A model generated the notes under the pieces. That model saw nothing but the letters and a program-made list of their open reading frames with translations. It was not told where the DNA came from and did no database searches. A stretch of 59,691 bases of DNA, from the NCBI GenBank assembly GCA_029247265.1, contig JAQWLN010000276.1, positions 1 through 59,691 on the forward strand. The letters are read 5' to 3'. The DNA is from Fuerstiella sp. Its GTDB lineage: Bacteria; Planctomycetota; Planctomycetia; Planctomycetales; Planctomycetaceae. The position numbers and the translations under genes are program-made. Positions 1 through 8,894 of this stretch are shown here, piece after piece (position 1 is the first letter of the stretch; the number at the start of each line of letters is the position of its first letter).

Positions 1-2
1 TG

Positions 3-44
3 GAACACTGGACAAACAGTTTGGACGACTGGGATAACGAATGA
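3..44 (+). CDS. Possible 3' end of an upstream gene (partial)
   Basis: Reading from base 3, thirteen sense codons (EHWTNSLDDWDNE) end in a TGA at 42-44 that overlaps the ATG of the next gene as ATGA. This overlap style recurs in the window (2116, 12454, 34885), which favours a coupled upstream gene. A different frame ends at a TAA at 35-37, so the assignment is tentative. Nothing can be said about function. Confidence 0.3.
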   Translation, partial: EHWTNSLDDWDNE

Positions 45-1525
45 TCTGCGTGAGCCTTGGAAGAAGACGTCACTCCGCCCTGAAACAGGCGTACCGTGAC
101 CTGGCCAAATTGAACCCCGATCTTGTCGAGCTGCGGGTCGACTGGATCATGAGTCGCCTGAACGTTGCGCGCCTGTTGAAAAAACGCCCTACTCCGGTGG
201 TGATTACATGTCGTCGGGAACAGGACAAGGGCCGCTGGAGCGGCACAGAAGAGCAACGGCTGGCCGTTCTGCGAGAAGCCATTATCGGTGGCGCTGAGTA
301 TGTTGATATTGAGGAAGACGTTGCTGCGTCGATTCCTCGGTACGGCGATACTAAACGTCTGATCAGCTATCACAACTTTGAAGATACTCCGACGGATCTC
401 TCCGAAATCCACCAACGGATGACAGAGTGTGACCCGGACGTCATCAAGATCGTGACGACGGCGAACCGCCCCTCGGACAATGTTCGCGTACTTGAACTGA
501 TCAAGTCTGCCACTGTGCCGACCGTTGCATTCTGCATGGGCGACCTGGGCATGATCAGCAGAATTCTGTGCGGCCGAATGGGGGCCCCGTTCACCTACGC
601 CGCTGGCAGTCGCGCCGGAGAAATGGCGCCCGGACAACTGTTGTGGGACGACATGCGGGAGCTTTACCGCTACGACAGCATCACGTCGGACACGAAAGTT
701 TTTGGAGTGATCGGTGATCCCATTGCCCACAGTCTGAGTCCGTTGCTGCACAGTACTGCATTCCATGAAGTTGATTTCGACGGCGTCTATCTGCCGCTGC
801 GGATTCCGGCGGAAGATGTTCAGCAAACGCTGCAGGAATATGACAAACTCGATGTCAGCGGCTACAGCGTCACGATCCCGCATAAGCACGCGGCCCTTGA
901 TTTTGCGGAAGTCCCTGATGTGCAGGCTAAACTGATTGGTGCTTCCAACACGCTTTTCAAGGCGGATGGGAAATGGCACGCGACGAACACGGATTACGAT
1001 GCCATTGTGAAGACCGTGGAAGTGGGGCTGACCACTTTTCCCGAGGATGCCCGTGAGATCAAGGGTAAGCAGGTGCTGATCCTTGGGGCCGGCGGTGTTG
1101 CCCGTGCTGCTGTCTGTGCGATGCAGCAGAATGGCGCTGCGGTCACGATCACCAACCGTTCTGCGGATCGCGCCAGGGCGTTGGGTGAAGATCTTGGCTG
1201 CCAGGTGGTCGACTGGGAACAGCGCGGCGAGCAGGTGTGTGACATTCTGATAAACTGCACATCGGTCGGGATGCATCCGAACGTCAGCGAGTCTCCGTTC
1301 GATCTTCCCTGGTTGAATGAATCGATGTTGGTGTTTGATACCGTTTACACACCGGAGAACACTCAGCTGCTCGAGTATGCAAAGACGCGGGGCTGCGCAA
1401 CTGCCAGTGGGCTGGACATGTTCGTGCGTCAGGCAGCACGTCAGTTTGAATTGTTTGCCGGGCAGTCGGCTCCGACGGATTTCATGATGGAAACTCTTCG
1501 ACAATCGTTGTTGACACCATCCTGA
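41..1525 (+). CDS. aroDE: Bifunctional 3-dehydroquinate dehydratase (type I) / shikimate dehydrogenase
   Basis: This cytosolic enzyme would carry out steps three and four of the shikimate pathway: dehydration of 3-dehydroquinate, then NADPH reduction of 3-dehydroshikimate. Residues 1-215 are a type I dehydratase barrel with ELRVD (30-34), a catalytic His in SYHNF (H111) and the Schiff-base Lys in VIKIV (K136). Residues 218-494 are an AroE domain with SLSP (231-234), IPHK (K282), TNTD (315-318), the nucleotide-binding GAGGVARA (349-356) and NCTSVGMHP near the C-terminus. The fusion is best known from plants and Chlamydiae and also occurs in Planctomycetes. The ATG overlaps the stop of a possible upstream gene, and aroK follows 57 bases downstream, so this is a pathway cluster. 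All key residues appear intact. Confidence 0.95.
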   Translation: MICVSLGRRRHSALKQAYRDLAKLNPDLVELRVDWIMSRLNVARLLKKRPTPVVITCRREQDKGRWSGTEEQRLAVLREAIIGGAEYVDIEEDVAASIPRYGDTKRLISYHNFEDTPTDLSEIHQRMTECDPDVIKIVTTANRPSDNVRVLELIKSATVPTVAFCMGDLGMISRILCGRMGAPFTYAAGSRAGEMAPGQLLWDDMRELYRYDSITSDTKVFGVIGDPIAHSLSPLLHSTAFHEVDFDGVYLPLRIPAEDVQQTLQEYDKLDVSGYSVTIPHKHAALDFAEVPDVQAKLIGASNTLFKADGKWHATNTDYDAIVKTVEVGLTTFPEDAREIKGKQVLILGAGGVARAAVCAMQQNGAAVTITNRSADRARALGEDLGCQVVDWEQRGEQVCDILINCTSVGMHPNVSESPFDLPWLNESMLVFDTVYTPENTQLLEYAKTRGCATASGLDMFVRQAARQFELFAGQSAPTDFMMETLRQSLLTPS

Positions 1526-1582
1526 TGACGGTAACTGTTGTGGTCCCCTTCTCCACCACCTGAATCTCAGACACGCACCAGG

Positions 1583-2119
1583 ATGATTGTCACACTGATC
1601 GGATATCGAGGATGCGGCAAATCCAGCGTCGGGCCTCTGCTGGCCGCACGTCTTCACTGTCGTTGCATCGACAGTGACGACGAAATCGAAGCGAGCTCAG
1701 GAAAATCCATCGGTGAGATTTTCGCGGATGACGGCGAGACCAGGTTTCGTGCTCTGGAAACCGAAGTGCTCAGAAAACTTCTGACCGGGCCTTCCTCCGT
1801 TGTTGCCGCAGGTGGCGGAGCGATTCTGGCATCCGTCAATCGTGAACGAATGAAACAGGCCGGCCCTGTCGTCTGGCTGACGGCATCCATTGCGACGCTG
1901 GCGTCGAGGATTGGGGGCGATGAGGCATCTCAGCAGCGCCGGCCGAGTCTGACCGGCAAGTCGATTGAGGACGAAGTGGCCGACGTTCTGGAATCTCGGC
2001 TGGACCTGTACAGGGACGCTGCGACGATGACAGTTGACGCCGAATCCGAATCACCGCAGCAGATTACAGAACGAATCGTTGCCGCACTTGGTGACAGCAC
2101 GGTCGGAGGTTCACCATGA
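1583..2119 (+). CDS. aroK: Shikimate kinase
   Basis: Shikimate kinase phosphorylates shikimate at the 3-hydroxyl using ATP, the step after the upstream AroDE. The P-loop GYRGCGKS lies directly after the start. It is followed by the shikimate-binding D-S-D-D stretch (CIDSDDEIE), the FR-x-x-E motif in ETRFRALE, and the GGG motif in AAGGGAIL. The length of 178 residues fits the family. The frame is open back to 1538, but the ATG at 1583 places the P-loop at the usual distance from the N-terminus, and the upstream codons (WSPSPPPES) look non-coding. The stop overlaps the next ATG as ATGA, indicating translational coupling to the prepilin peptidase gene. Confidence 0.93.
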   Translation: MIVTLIGYRGCGKSSVGPLLAARLHCRCIDSDDEIEASSGKSIGEIFADDGETRFRALETEVLRKLLTGPSSVVAAGGGAILASVNRERMKQAGPVVWLTASIATLASRIGGDEASQQRRPSLTGKSIEDEVADVLESRLDLYRDAATMTVDAESESPQQITERIVAALGDSTVGGSP

Positions 2120-3402
2120 ATCTGCACACGACACCCACGCCTTTGCTGCTGACTGCTCTGGCGATTCTTGGAGCGACCGTTGGCAGGTTCCTGAGCGTCT
2201 GCATCGACAGGTTTCCGCAGCACGATCTGTTGCGTGATCAGCTCAGGTCGCTGCCTTCCAGGTGGAATGTGTGTCAACGCTGCTCCGCGATACCGTCCTT
2301 ACGGGAACGTATTCCGGTCGTCGGTTGGCTGACGAGCCGTCGCTGTCAGCAGTGTGGCAGCCGGTTGTCGCTGCAACTGCCGATCGTGGAGATCACAACA
2401 GCGATACTATTCGCTGCTGTCTATTGGTGTGAAATTACTCGCGGCGGCGGTACTGCCAGTTCAATTGGCGGCCTGGTATCGGTGGAAGGTCCTCAGGGCC
2501 CGGAAGTTCTTTCGCTCTGGTCGCCCATGGTCTGGCTGCACCTGCGCTATGCTCTGCACATGATCATGATCTGTGGACTGGTTGTCGCCACGGGCATCGA
2601 TCTGAAATTCCGTATCATCCCCGATGGCTGCACGGTGCCCATCGCTGTTGTCGCTGTGCTTGCCAGCGTTGCCTGCGGACAGTTATACGTTGTTCCGATC
2701 TGGTTTCAGGACGCAAGTACCGTAAAAACACTGCAGCCGCTGATGCACGAGATACTGCAACCGCTGTTTGTTCCGTGGGATCCCACCAGTTTTATCCGCG
2801 CGTATCCGCATCTTCACGGGCTGCTCGTCAGCCTGCTTGGAGTGCTGGCCGGAGCGGGCTCTGTGTGGCTGGTGCGGCAGATTGGTTTTCTGATTCTGAA
2901 GCAGGAAGCCATGGGATTCGGAGACGTTGTGCTGATGGGAATGATCGGCAGCGTGATCGGCTGGCAGCCGGTGCTGGCCGTGTTCATCCTGGCACCCACG
3001 CTGGCGATCTTTGCCGCTGCTATCAACTGGTTCGCGCACCGTGACAACGAAATTCCGTATGGTCCGTTCTTAAGTGGTGCGACGGTGTTGCTGCTGCTGA
3101 CGTGGCCACATACCTGGCCGTTTGCCAAACGTTTCTTCGATATGGGGCCGTTCCTGATCGTGATGGCAGTATTCATGGTCATACTGCTGGCGGCCTCGCT
3201 TCAGGTTGTGCAGATCGGAAAACGGCTGTTTGGATTTGGCAATAGCCTGCCGGTTGACGATGGCGGGTGGACGTCGGCAGATCATCTTTTCTACTACAAC
3301 GGCGAACGCCCTGACGAACAGGCCGGTCAATGGAAGCGAGATCAATGGTCCGGCAGCCGGGCGGGCCGAGCAATGCAACAACAGCACGTGTGGAAGGACT
3401 GA
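2116..3402 (+). CDS. Prepilin peptidase (A24 family aspartic leader peptidase)
   Basis: This integral membrane aspartic peptidase would cleave the leader of type IV pilin-like precursors and probably N-methylate the new end. The N-terminal domain has FLSVCIDRFP and two CxxC pairs (C53/C56 and C77/C80), as in PilD enzymes that carry a cytoplasmic zinc site. The catalytic aspartates are D162 in ATGIDLKFRIIPD and D270 in GFGD. About eight hydrophobic segments are visible. At 428 residues it is longer than typical PilD (about 290): there is extra sequence between the segments (about 195-235) and a hydrophilic tail from about 360. Its start overlaps the aroK stop, an unexpected pairing because no pilus genes are present in the window. 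Confidence 0.88.
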   Translation: MNLHTTPTPLLLTALAILGATVGRFLSVCIDRFPQHDLLRDQLRSLPSRWNVCQRCSAIPSLRERIPVVGWLTSRRCQQCGSRLSLQLPIVEITTAILFAAVYWCEITRGGGTASSIGGLVSVEGPQGPEVLSLWSPMVWLHLRYALHMIMICGLVVATGIDLKFRIIPDGCTVPIAVVAVLASVACGQLYVVPIWFQDASTVKTLQPLMHEILQPLFVPWDPTSFIRAYPHLHGLLVSLLGVLAGAGSVWLVRQIGFLILKQEAMGFGDVVLMGMIGSVIGWQPVLAVFILAPTLAIFAAAINWFAHRDNEIPYGPFLSGATVLLLLTWPHTWPFAKRFFDMGPFLIVMAVFMVILLAASLQVVQIGKRLFGFGNSLPVDDGGWTSADHLFYYNGERPDEQAGQWKRDQWSGSRAGRAMQQQHVWKD

Positions 3403-3441
3403 CGCCGCAGGAAAGGGATCCGCGCGAGGAATCGTGAATCC

Positions 3442-3954
3442 TCAACTGCGGCGACTGCTGACTGCAATACTCTGCTGCAGTGTCTGCAATACAACGCAAT
3501 AGCGTTCCGTGAGCTGGATCAGCTTTTCGATTTTTTCGTCAGGTTCCGTCGTTTCCACGGCAAACGAAAGGTCGATGGATGTCAGGCCAATCGGCACTTC
3601 ACGCGCGACGCCCAATGTGCCTCGAAAATCCATTGTTCCGTGTGCTGTGACTGTGGTGGATGTAATCTGCAGTTCCATAGCAGTCGCAACAGCGGCGAGT
3701 GTGACGCCTGAACATGCCACCAGCGACTGCAGCAGCATGTCACCGGAACAAGCGGATTGACCATCGCCACCAGCGGCGGGATGCAGGCCTGATACGGTCC
3801 GGCCTTCGATTGGTGTGGCCGAATCGACGTGGCAGGTCAGATTGTCGAAATCGACGGCACCTGTGGCGTGCATCGCGATAATCGCGTTTTTCGGTGATTC
3901 GATGTACTGCTCTTTCAGCGGGGCCTGAAGCGCCCTGAGTTCATTGCTGTTCAT
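3442..3954 (-). CDS. OsmC family protein
   Basis: OsmC/Ohr-type proteins reduce organic hydroperoxides with a reactive cysteine pair. This one has the N-terminal beta region and the central helix MLLQSLVACSGVTLAAVA with C81, plus the second cysteine in TERYCVVLQTL (C153), matching the two catalytic positions. The length of 170 residues is slightly above the usual 140. ATG at 3954 is chosen over an in-frame TTG six bases upstream. The gene converges on the prepilin peptidase (39 bases between stops) and diverges from the ROK gene across about 110 bases that probably hold both promoters. The assignment to the superfamily is firm. The substrate is not known, and the second motif lacks the proline usual in OsmC (CP). 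Confidence 0.85.
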   Translation of the reverse strand: MNSNELRALQAPLKEQYIESPKNAIIAMHATGAVDFDNLTCHVDSATPIEGRTVSGLHPAAGGDGQSACSGDMLLQSLVACSGVTLAAVATAMELQITSTTVTAHGTMDFRGTLGVAREVPIGLTSIDLSFAVETTEPDEKIEKLIQLTERYCVVLQTLQQSIAVSSRRS

Positions 3955-4067
3955 GTCCAACTCAATCTATATGCAAATGTGTACTGCCGCTTTGTCGGGG
4001 AAGATGTTATTCTGACGAATCGGTCAGCTTGTGACTAATGGATGTCGAAACGTAATGGAACGAAGTA

Positions 4068-5084
4068 ATGGCGGATGATGACAAAGGGAAGCAGTCAGGG
4101 AACTCCTCAGACAGGGTCTGGGTTGGCTTCGATCTTGGCGGCACCAAAATGCTGGCGGTTGTATTTGATGAGAACTTTGAAGTCCTGGGAAGGAAACGCC
4201 GGAAGACTCGGGAAAAAACGAAAGACGGCGTTCAACTGGAGCGTCTTGCCGACACGATTCGCATGGCGCTGGCCGATGCCGGGGTAGACGAATCAGCCGT
4301 TCAGGGGATCGGTGCCGGTTGTCCGGGTCCGCTCGATCTGAAGAAGGGCGTGATTCTGGAGGCACCAAATTTGGGCTGGAAGAATGTCGGGCTGAAGGAC
4401 TATTTCGTTGAGCAGTTTGATTGTCCGGCAGAAATCTGCAACGACGTTGACGCCGGTGTTTTCGGCGAATACATCGACGGGGCGGGAAAGGGAGCCCGGT
4501 GTGTTCTGGGGGTGTTTCCGGGCACCGGTATTGGGGGAGGCTGTGTGTACGAAGGAAAAATTTTTCGCGGTAGTCGAGCCTCCTGCATGGAAGTTGGATT
4601 TATGCAGATGACGACGGAAGGTCCGGCTGCCGGAGTCGGCCCCGTGGGCACACTGGAAGGGCTTGCCAGCCGACTCTGGGTGTCCGCCGAAGCGGCCAAA
4701 GCGGTGTATCGTGGCAAAGCTCCCAACCTCGCGAAACTAGCGGGCACAGATCTTTCCAGCATTCGCAGTGGAAGTCTCAGCAAAGCGATCGAAGCTGGCG
4801 ATAAGGCCATCGAGGAAATCGTTGCATTGGCAGCACAGCAGGTCGGACGGGCGATCGGATCACTCGTCAATGTTCTGGCACCGGATATCGTTGTTGTCGG
4901 CGGCGGACTTGCAGAAGCGATGCCTGAACTTTATTTGTCTGAAACTCGTAAAGGGGCAAAGCGAAATGTCCTTCCGTCACTGAAGGATTGTTTCGAGATT
5001 CGCATTGCCGAACTCGGTGATAACGCCACCGTTATCGGTGCGGCCGCATGGGTCAGGCAACAGACCGATGGATCTGACACGTAA
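4068..5084 (+). CDS. ROK family protein, glucokinase-like, zinc motif absent
   Basis: ROK proteins are sugar kinases or regulators of the actin/hexokinase fold. The phosphate-1 loop FDLGGTKMLAVV (21-32), GCPGPLD (84-90), the catalytic Asp in CNDVDAGVFGE (D126) and the phosphate-2 loop FPGTGIGGG (150-158) are present, so a cytosolic kinase acting on glucose or a related hexose is likely. The family hallmark ExGH and the CxCGxxGC zinc site are missing: the region reads CMEVGFMQM (173-181), with Phe in place of the substrate-binding His, followed by a Gly/Pro-rich stretch without cysteines. Substrate handling may therefore differ, although related subgroups without the motif exist. It is followed after 86 bases by the exopolyphosphatase gene. 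Confidence 0.88.
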   Translation: MADDDKGKQSGNSSDRVWVGFDLGGTKMLAVVFDENFEVLGRKRRKTREKTKDGVQLERLADTIRMALADAGVDESAVQGIGAGCPGPLDLKKGVILEAPNLGWKNVGLKDYFVEQFDCPAEICNDVDAGVFGEYIDGAGKGARCVLGVFPGTGIGGGCVYEGKIFRGSRASCMEVGFMQMTTEGPAAGVGPVGTLEGLASRLWVSAEAAKAVYRGKAPNLAKLAGTDLSSIRSGSLSKAIEAGDKAIEEIVALAAQQVGRAIGSLVNVLAPDIVVVGGGLAEAMPELYLSETRKGAKRNVLPSLKDCFEIRIAELGDNATVIGAAAWVRQQTDGSDT

Positions 5085-5170
5085 CTGGGACTCGACAACT
5101 CGTCTGAGTAGAATCGGCAAGACGCCACGAAATTGGAATTTTTACTTTCTGTCCACCAGCATCGATCCGA

Positions 5171-6772
5171 ATGAACCGCCACGCCACAATACATGGTGAT
5201 AGTAAACCCGAGAAACGTCGCGGAGCTCAGCCGATATTTCCAATGGCGGTTATTGAACTCGGAACATCCGCAATACGGATGGCGATCGGTGAAACCGACG
5301 GAGTGTCCGGAGTGCGAATGCTGGAACAGCTTGTCCGCGGCGTAAGCCTTGGGAAGGACACGTTTACCCTGCGGGAAATTCAGCGCGACACCGTGTTGCA
5401 GGCCGTCGACGTGCTGAAAAGTTATCGGCGAAAACTTGAGGAGTATCAGTGTACGAATCCCAAACATATCCGTGTGGTTGCCACCAGTGCTGTGCGTGAA
5501 GCAGCGAATCGAATGGCTTTTTTGGATCAGATCTATACTTCAACGGGACTGGTGGTCGAACCCATTGATGATGCGGAAATCGCTCGAGTTACGTATCTGG
5601 GGATCCGCCCCCAACTCGAAGGTGATGCACGTCTTCGGGATGCGATGACGCTACTGATGGAAGTTGGCGGTGGCAGCACCGAAATACTGTTGCTGCGAGG
5701 TCGCGATATTCTGCATTCGCAGTCTTATAAACTGGGTTCTCTGCGGCTGCAGCAGCTGATCCGACAATACCACGCTGACAGCGACCAGGCGGTCAGTATT
5801 ATCAACGGACAGATTGACAGAACGCTGGAGCAGCTTCGAGACGTTGTGCCGCAGCATGGAAGTATCGAACTCCTGGCTCTCGGCGGTGATGTGCGTTTTG
5901 CGGTCAAGGTGCTGCAACTGGATGTTTCCGGGAGCGACATGGTTCGTGTACCGCTGCGAAAGCTGCAGCGTTTTACGCATGAGATTTCCAGGCTGAATGT
6001 CGAACAAATCATGCGGAAATATCATCTGGAATTATCAGAAGCCGAAACTCTGGTTCCGGCCCTGGTCGCTAACGTTCGCATGGCTGAAATGCTGGATGCA
6101 GATCATCTACTGGTGACAGGCTTCAATCTGCGCGACGCACTGTTGCACGGAATGCTTCAGTCGAGCGAATGGTCTGCTGACTTTCGCGACCAAATTATTC
6201 GTTCGGCTGAGGAACTTGCCCGCAGTTTTCATATTGATCTCGATCATGGACAGCATGTTGCTGAATTGTCGCGACAGATTTTCTATGCGACTCAGTCAGA
6301 ACATAAACTGGATGCACGTAGTGAAACGATCCTGTGTGTGGGAGCACTGTTACATGAAGCTGGACAGTTTGTGAACGATTCCGGCTATCACAAGCATTCG
6401 TACTATCTCATCAGTCACAGCAAGATTTTCGGTTTGAATTCCCTGGATCACAAGTTGGCGGCGTTGGTAGCGCGGTATCATCGCCGCGCTGTGCCGAAGG
6501 CAAGCCATGCTGCGTTTGCAGAACTGGACCGGGACAGTCGTGTTGTGTTGTGTCGCCTGGCCGGAATTCTGAGAATCGCGATCTGTCTGGCGCAGTCGCG
6601 TTCGCGACGAATCCCAGAAGTCGCGTGCAGCATTGAACGTGGCCGCCTGATCATCTGTCCAACCGCACCAGTCGGCGATCTGTCAATGGAGCAACTGGAA
6701 CTCAGGCAGAACGCGGCTCTGTTCCATGACGTTTTTGGAATGAGCGTGCTGTTGAGAGACAACAGGGCGTAG
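5171..6772 (+). CDS. ppx: Ppx/GppA family exopolyphosphatase with HD-like C-terminal domain
   Basis: The N-terminal half (about 25-320) is a Ppx/GppA phosphatase of the actin fold. It shows VIELGTSAIRMAIGE in place of the usual IDxGSN motif, RVVATSAVREAANR, and MEVGGGSTEI corresponding to DxGGGSTE. Such enzymes release phosphate from polyphosphate or pppGpp. The C-terminal half carries an HD-like module with DHGQHVAEL, LLHEAGQFV and HKHSYYLI; the usual LHDxG reads LHEAG, so metal binding may be altered. The length of 533 residues fits the long Ppx class. It lies 17 bases upstream of ppk1, so synthesis and breakdown of polyphosphate are encoded together. Alternative in-frame starts lie close to the first motif, near 5244. 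Confidence 0.9.
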   Translation: MNRHATIHGDSKPEKRRGAQPIFPMAVIELGTSAIRMAIGETDGVSGVRMLEQLVRGVSLGKDTFTLREIQRDTVLQAVDVLKSYRRKLEEYQCTNPKHIRVVATSAVREAANRMAFLDQIYTSTGLVVEPIDDAEIARVTYLGIRPQLEGDARLRDAMTLLMEVGGGSTEILLLRGRDILHSQSYKLGSLRLQQLIRQYHADSDQAVSIINGQIDRTLEQLRDVVPQHGSIELLALGGDVRFAVKVLQLDVSGSDMVRVPLRKLQRFTHEISRLNVEQIMRKYHLELSEAETLVPALVANVRMAEMLDADHLLVTGFNLRDALLHGMLQSSEWSADFRDQIIRSAEELARSFHIDLDHGQHVAELSRQIFYATQSEHKLDARSETILCVGALLHEAGQFVNDSGYHKHSYYLISHSKIFGLNSLDHKLAALVARYHRRAVPKASHAAFAELDRDSRVVLCRLAGILRIAICLAQSRSRRIPEVACSIERGRLIICPTAPVGDLSMEQLELRQNAALFHDVFGMSVLLRDNRA

Positions 6773-6789
6773 ATTGGAACACAGTACCC

Positions 6790-8886
6790 ATGTCCGTGGA
6801 CGAAAATCTGTTTTTGAACCGTGAGCTTAGCTGGCTGGAATTCAATCAGCGTGTACTCGATGAAGCGGCCGACTCGTCAGTGCCGCTGCTGGAACGCCTG
6901 CGGTTTCTGGCGATCACGGCGTCCAACCTGGACGAGTTTTTTATGGTCCGGATTGGCAGCCTGCGAACTGCGGTTCGGCGCGGTGATCACGGCGTTGATC
7001 CCAGCGGCATGACTGCCAGCGAACAGCTTGATGCTGCGTCACGGCGGATACAGCAAATGGTGGAAGAACAGTACAGGAGTTTTCTGGAACAGATCGAACC
7101 CGCTATGGCGGACCTGGGCATCAGGCGTCGACACTTGACGGAATTGACCGAACAGCAGTCAGTATTTGTTGAGCAGGTGTTTGAAGAACAAATCAGCGCT
7201 GTGCTCGCTCCCATCGCAATCCACGATCCTGAAGGGTTCCCTCTGCTGACGGGGCGTACAATTAATGTTGCCGTTCAGCTTGTTCCTGATGAACCGGATG
7301 GTGATTACCGTTACGCCGTGATTCCGTTTGGCCGATCTGACCTCCGGTATATCGGGCTGCCGTCCGACAGCGGGCACGAATTCGTGCTGGGCGAAGACGT
7401 CATCGCCCTGCTGATTCAGCGGCTGTTTCCCGGAGAAGAAATTGTCTCTACCGTGCCGTTTCGAATCACCAGGAATGCCGATTTGAGTGTGCGCGAGGAA
7501 GATGGCACTGATCTTCTGGAGGAAATGGAAGATGTCCTCGAAGAAAGAAAAGACAGCTTCTGCGTCCGCCTTGAGATATCGGATCATGCGACCAAGCCGA
7601 TGCTGTTCTTTCTTAAGAAACTGCTGAAGCTCCGTAACCGCGACGTCTACGTGCTGCCCGGGCCCCCCGGTTTCGGTGATCTGGCTCGACTGGCTGACCT
7701 GCCCGAATACAGCAAGCACGTGTATCCCCGCTGGAAGCCATGTGCTTCTCCGGGATTTGACCCGGGGCAGTCCATTTTCGAAACCATTCGTTCCGGGGAT
7801 CGTCTGCTGTATCATCCCTACGAATCATTCAATCCGGTGATCGCCCTTGTGTCCGAAGCGGCCGCTGATCCTGATGTCGTAGCCATAAAGCAGACGCTGT
7901 ATCGTACCAGTTGCAACAGCCCGGTCGTTGAAGCTCTGACGACAGCGGCGGAAAACGGCAAGAACGTCACAGTGATCGTGGAGCTCAAAGCCCGTTTCGA
8001 TGAAGCTCGCAATATCGCGTGGGCCAAACAACTGGGACTCGCCGGTGTGCAGGTCATTTATGGTGTCCGTGGCCTTAAGACGCACGCCAAGGCGTGCGTT
8101 GTCGTCCGTCGAGAACCTGAAGGCTTTCAACGCTACATTCATTTTGGCACGGGCAACTACAACGAAGTTACGGCCGGACTGTATACGGACGTCAGCTATC
8201 TGACGTGCAGCAAGGACCTGGGTGACGACTCTATTGCATGGTTCAACGCGACGACGGGGTACTCTCAGTTGCAGCAGTTCAAGCAGCTGGAATCTGCGCC
8301 GATCGGCCTGCGTGACAGATTGCTGGATCTGATTGCATTTGAAACCCGACAGTGTCGCAATAATTCGAAAGGTGAAATCTATGCCAAATTCAATTCGCTG
8401 GTGGACCCGAAGGTGATCAGAGCCCTGTACAAAGCGTCTCAGGCTGGAGTCAAAATTCGATTAAACGTTCGAGGCATTTGCTGCCTGAAACCCGGTGTTC
8501 CAGGTCTCAGTGAGAATATCAAAGTCATCAGCATTATTGATCGTTTTCTGGAACATGCGCGGGTATTTCACTTTCTGCATGGCGGTGACGATCAGGTTCT
8601 GATTTCCAGTGCCGACCTGATGCCGCGAAACCTTGACGGTCGAGTCGAACTGCTGGTTCCTGTTCTGGATGAGGAGTGCAAACGCAAAGCGATCGAAATC
8701 CTGAGGCTGTGCATGAGCGACACTGCTCGCGCGCGTCGAATTACCTCGGATGGAAATTATGTTCGACCCGACTCTCGTGACTCAGGTATCCGCAGTCAGC
8801 ATTATTTTCAGCAGCAGGCGCGGGAAGCGGAGGAACATGCGTTCGAAGAAAACCGTCGAATGTTCGTGCCGCAACAACCGAACTGA
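6790..8886 (+). CDS. ppk1: Polyphosphate kinase 1
   Basis: PPK1 makes polyphosphate reversibly from ATP through a phosphohistidine, usually at the membrane. The start ENLFLNRELSWLEFNQRVL is the conserved N-domain signature. The phospholipase-D-like domains carry the two key histidines: H432 in GLKTHAKACVVV and H589 in FLEHARVFHF, which correspond to H435 and H592 of the E. coli enzyme. HFGTGNYNE and SSADLMPRNLDGRVEL are also present. At 698 residues it has full length and all active-site motifs. It is probably co-transcribed with the ppx gene immediately upstream. Its stop lies only eight bases from the stop of the convergent HEAT-repeat gene. Confidence 0.97.
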   Translation: MSVDENLFLNRELSWLEFNQRVLDEAADSSVPLLERLRFLAITASNLDEFFMVRIGSLRTAVRRGDHGVDPSGMTASEQLDAASRRIQQMVEEQYRSFLEQIEPAMADLGIRRRHLTELTEQQSVFVEQVFEEQISAVLAPIAIHDPEGFPLLTGRTINVAVQLVPDEPDGDYRYAVIPFGRSDLRYIGLPSDSGHEFVLGEDVIALLIQRLFPGEEIVSTVPFRITRNADLSVREEDGTDLLEEMEDVLEERKDSFCVRLEISDHATKPMLFFLKKLLKLRNRDVYVLPGPPGFGDLARLADLPEYSKHVYPRWKPCASPGFDPGQSIFETIRSGDRLLYHPYESFNPVIALVSEAAADPDVVAIKQTLYRTSCNSPVVEALTTAAENGKNVTVIVELKARFDEARNIAWAKQLGLAGVQVIYGVRGLKTHAKACVVVRREPEGFQRYIHFGTGNYNEVTAGLYTDVSYLTCSKDLGDDSIAWFNATTGYSQLQQFKQLESAPIGLRDRLLDLIAFETRQCRNNSKGEIYAKFNSLVDPKVIRALYKASQAGVKIRLNVRGICCLKPGVPGLSENIKVISIIDRFLEHARVFHFLHGGDDQVLISSADLMPRNLDGRVELLVPVLDEECKRKAIEILRLCMSDTARARRITSDGNYVRPDSRDSGIRSQHYFQQQAREAEEHAFEENRRMFVPQQPN

Positions 8887-8894
8887 GGTGGACA

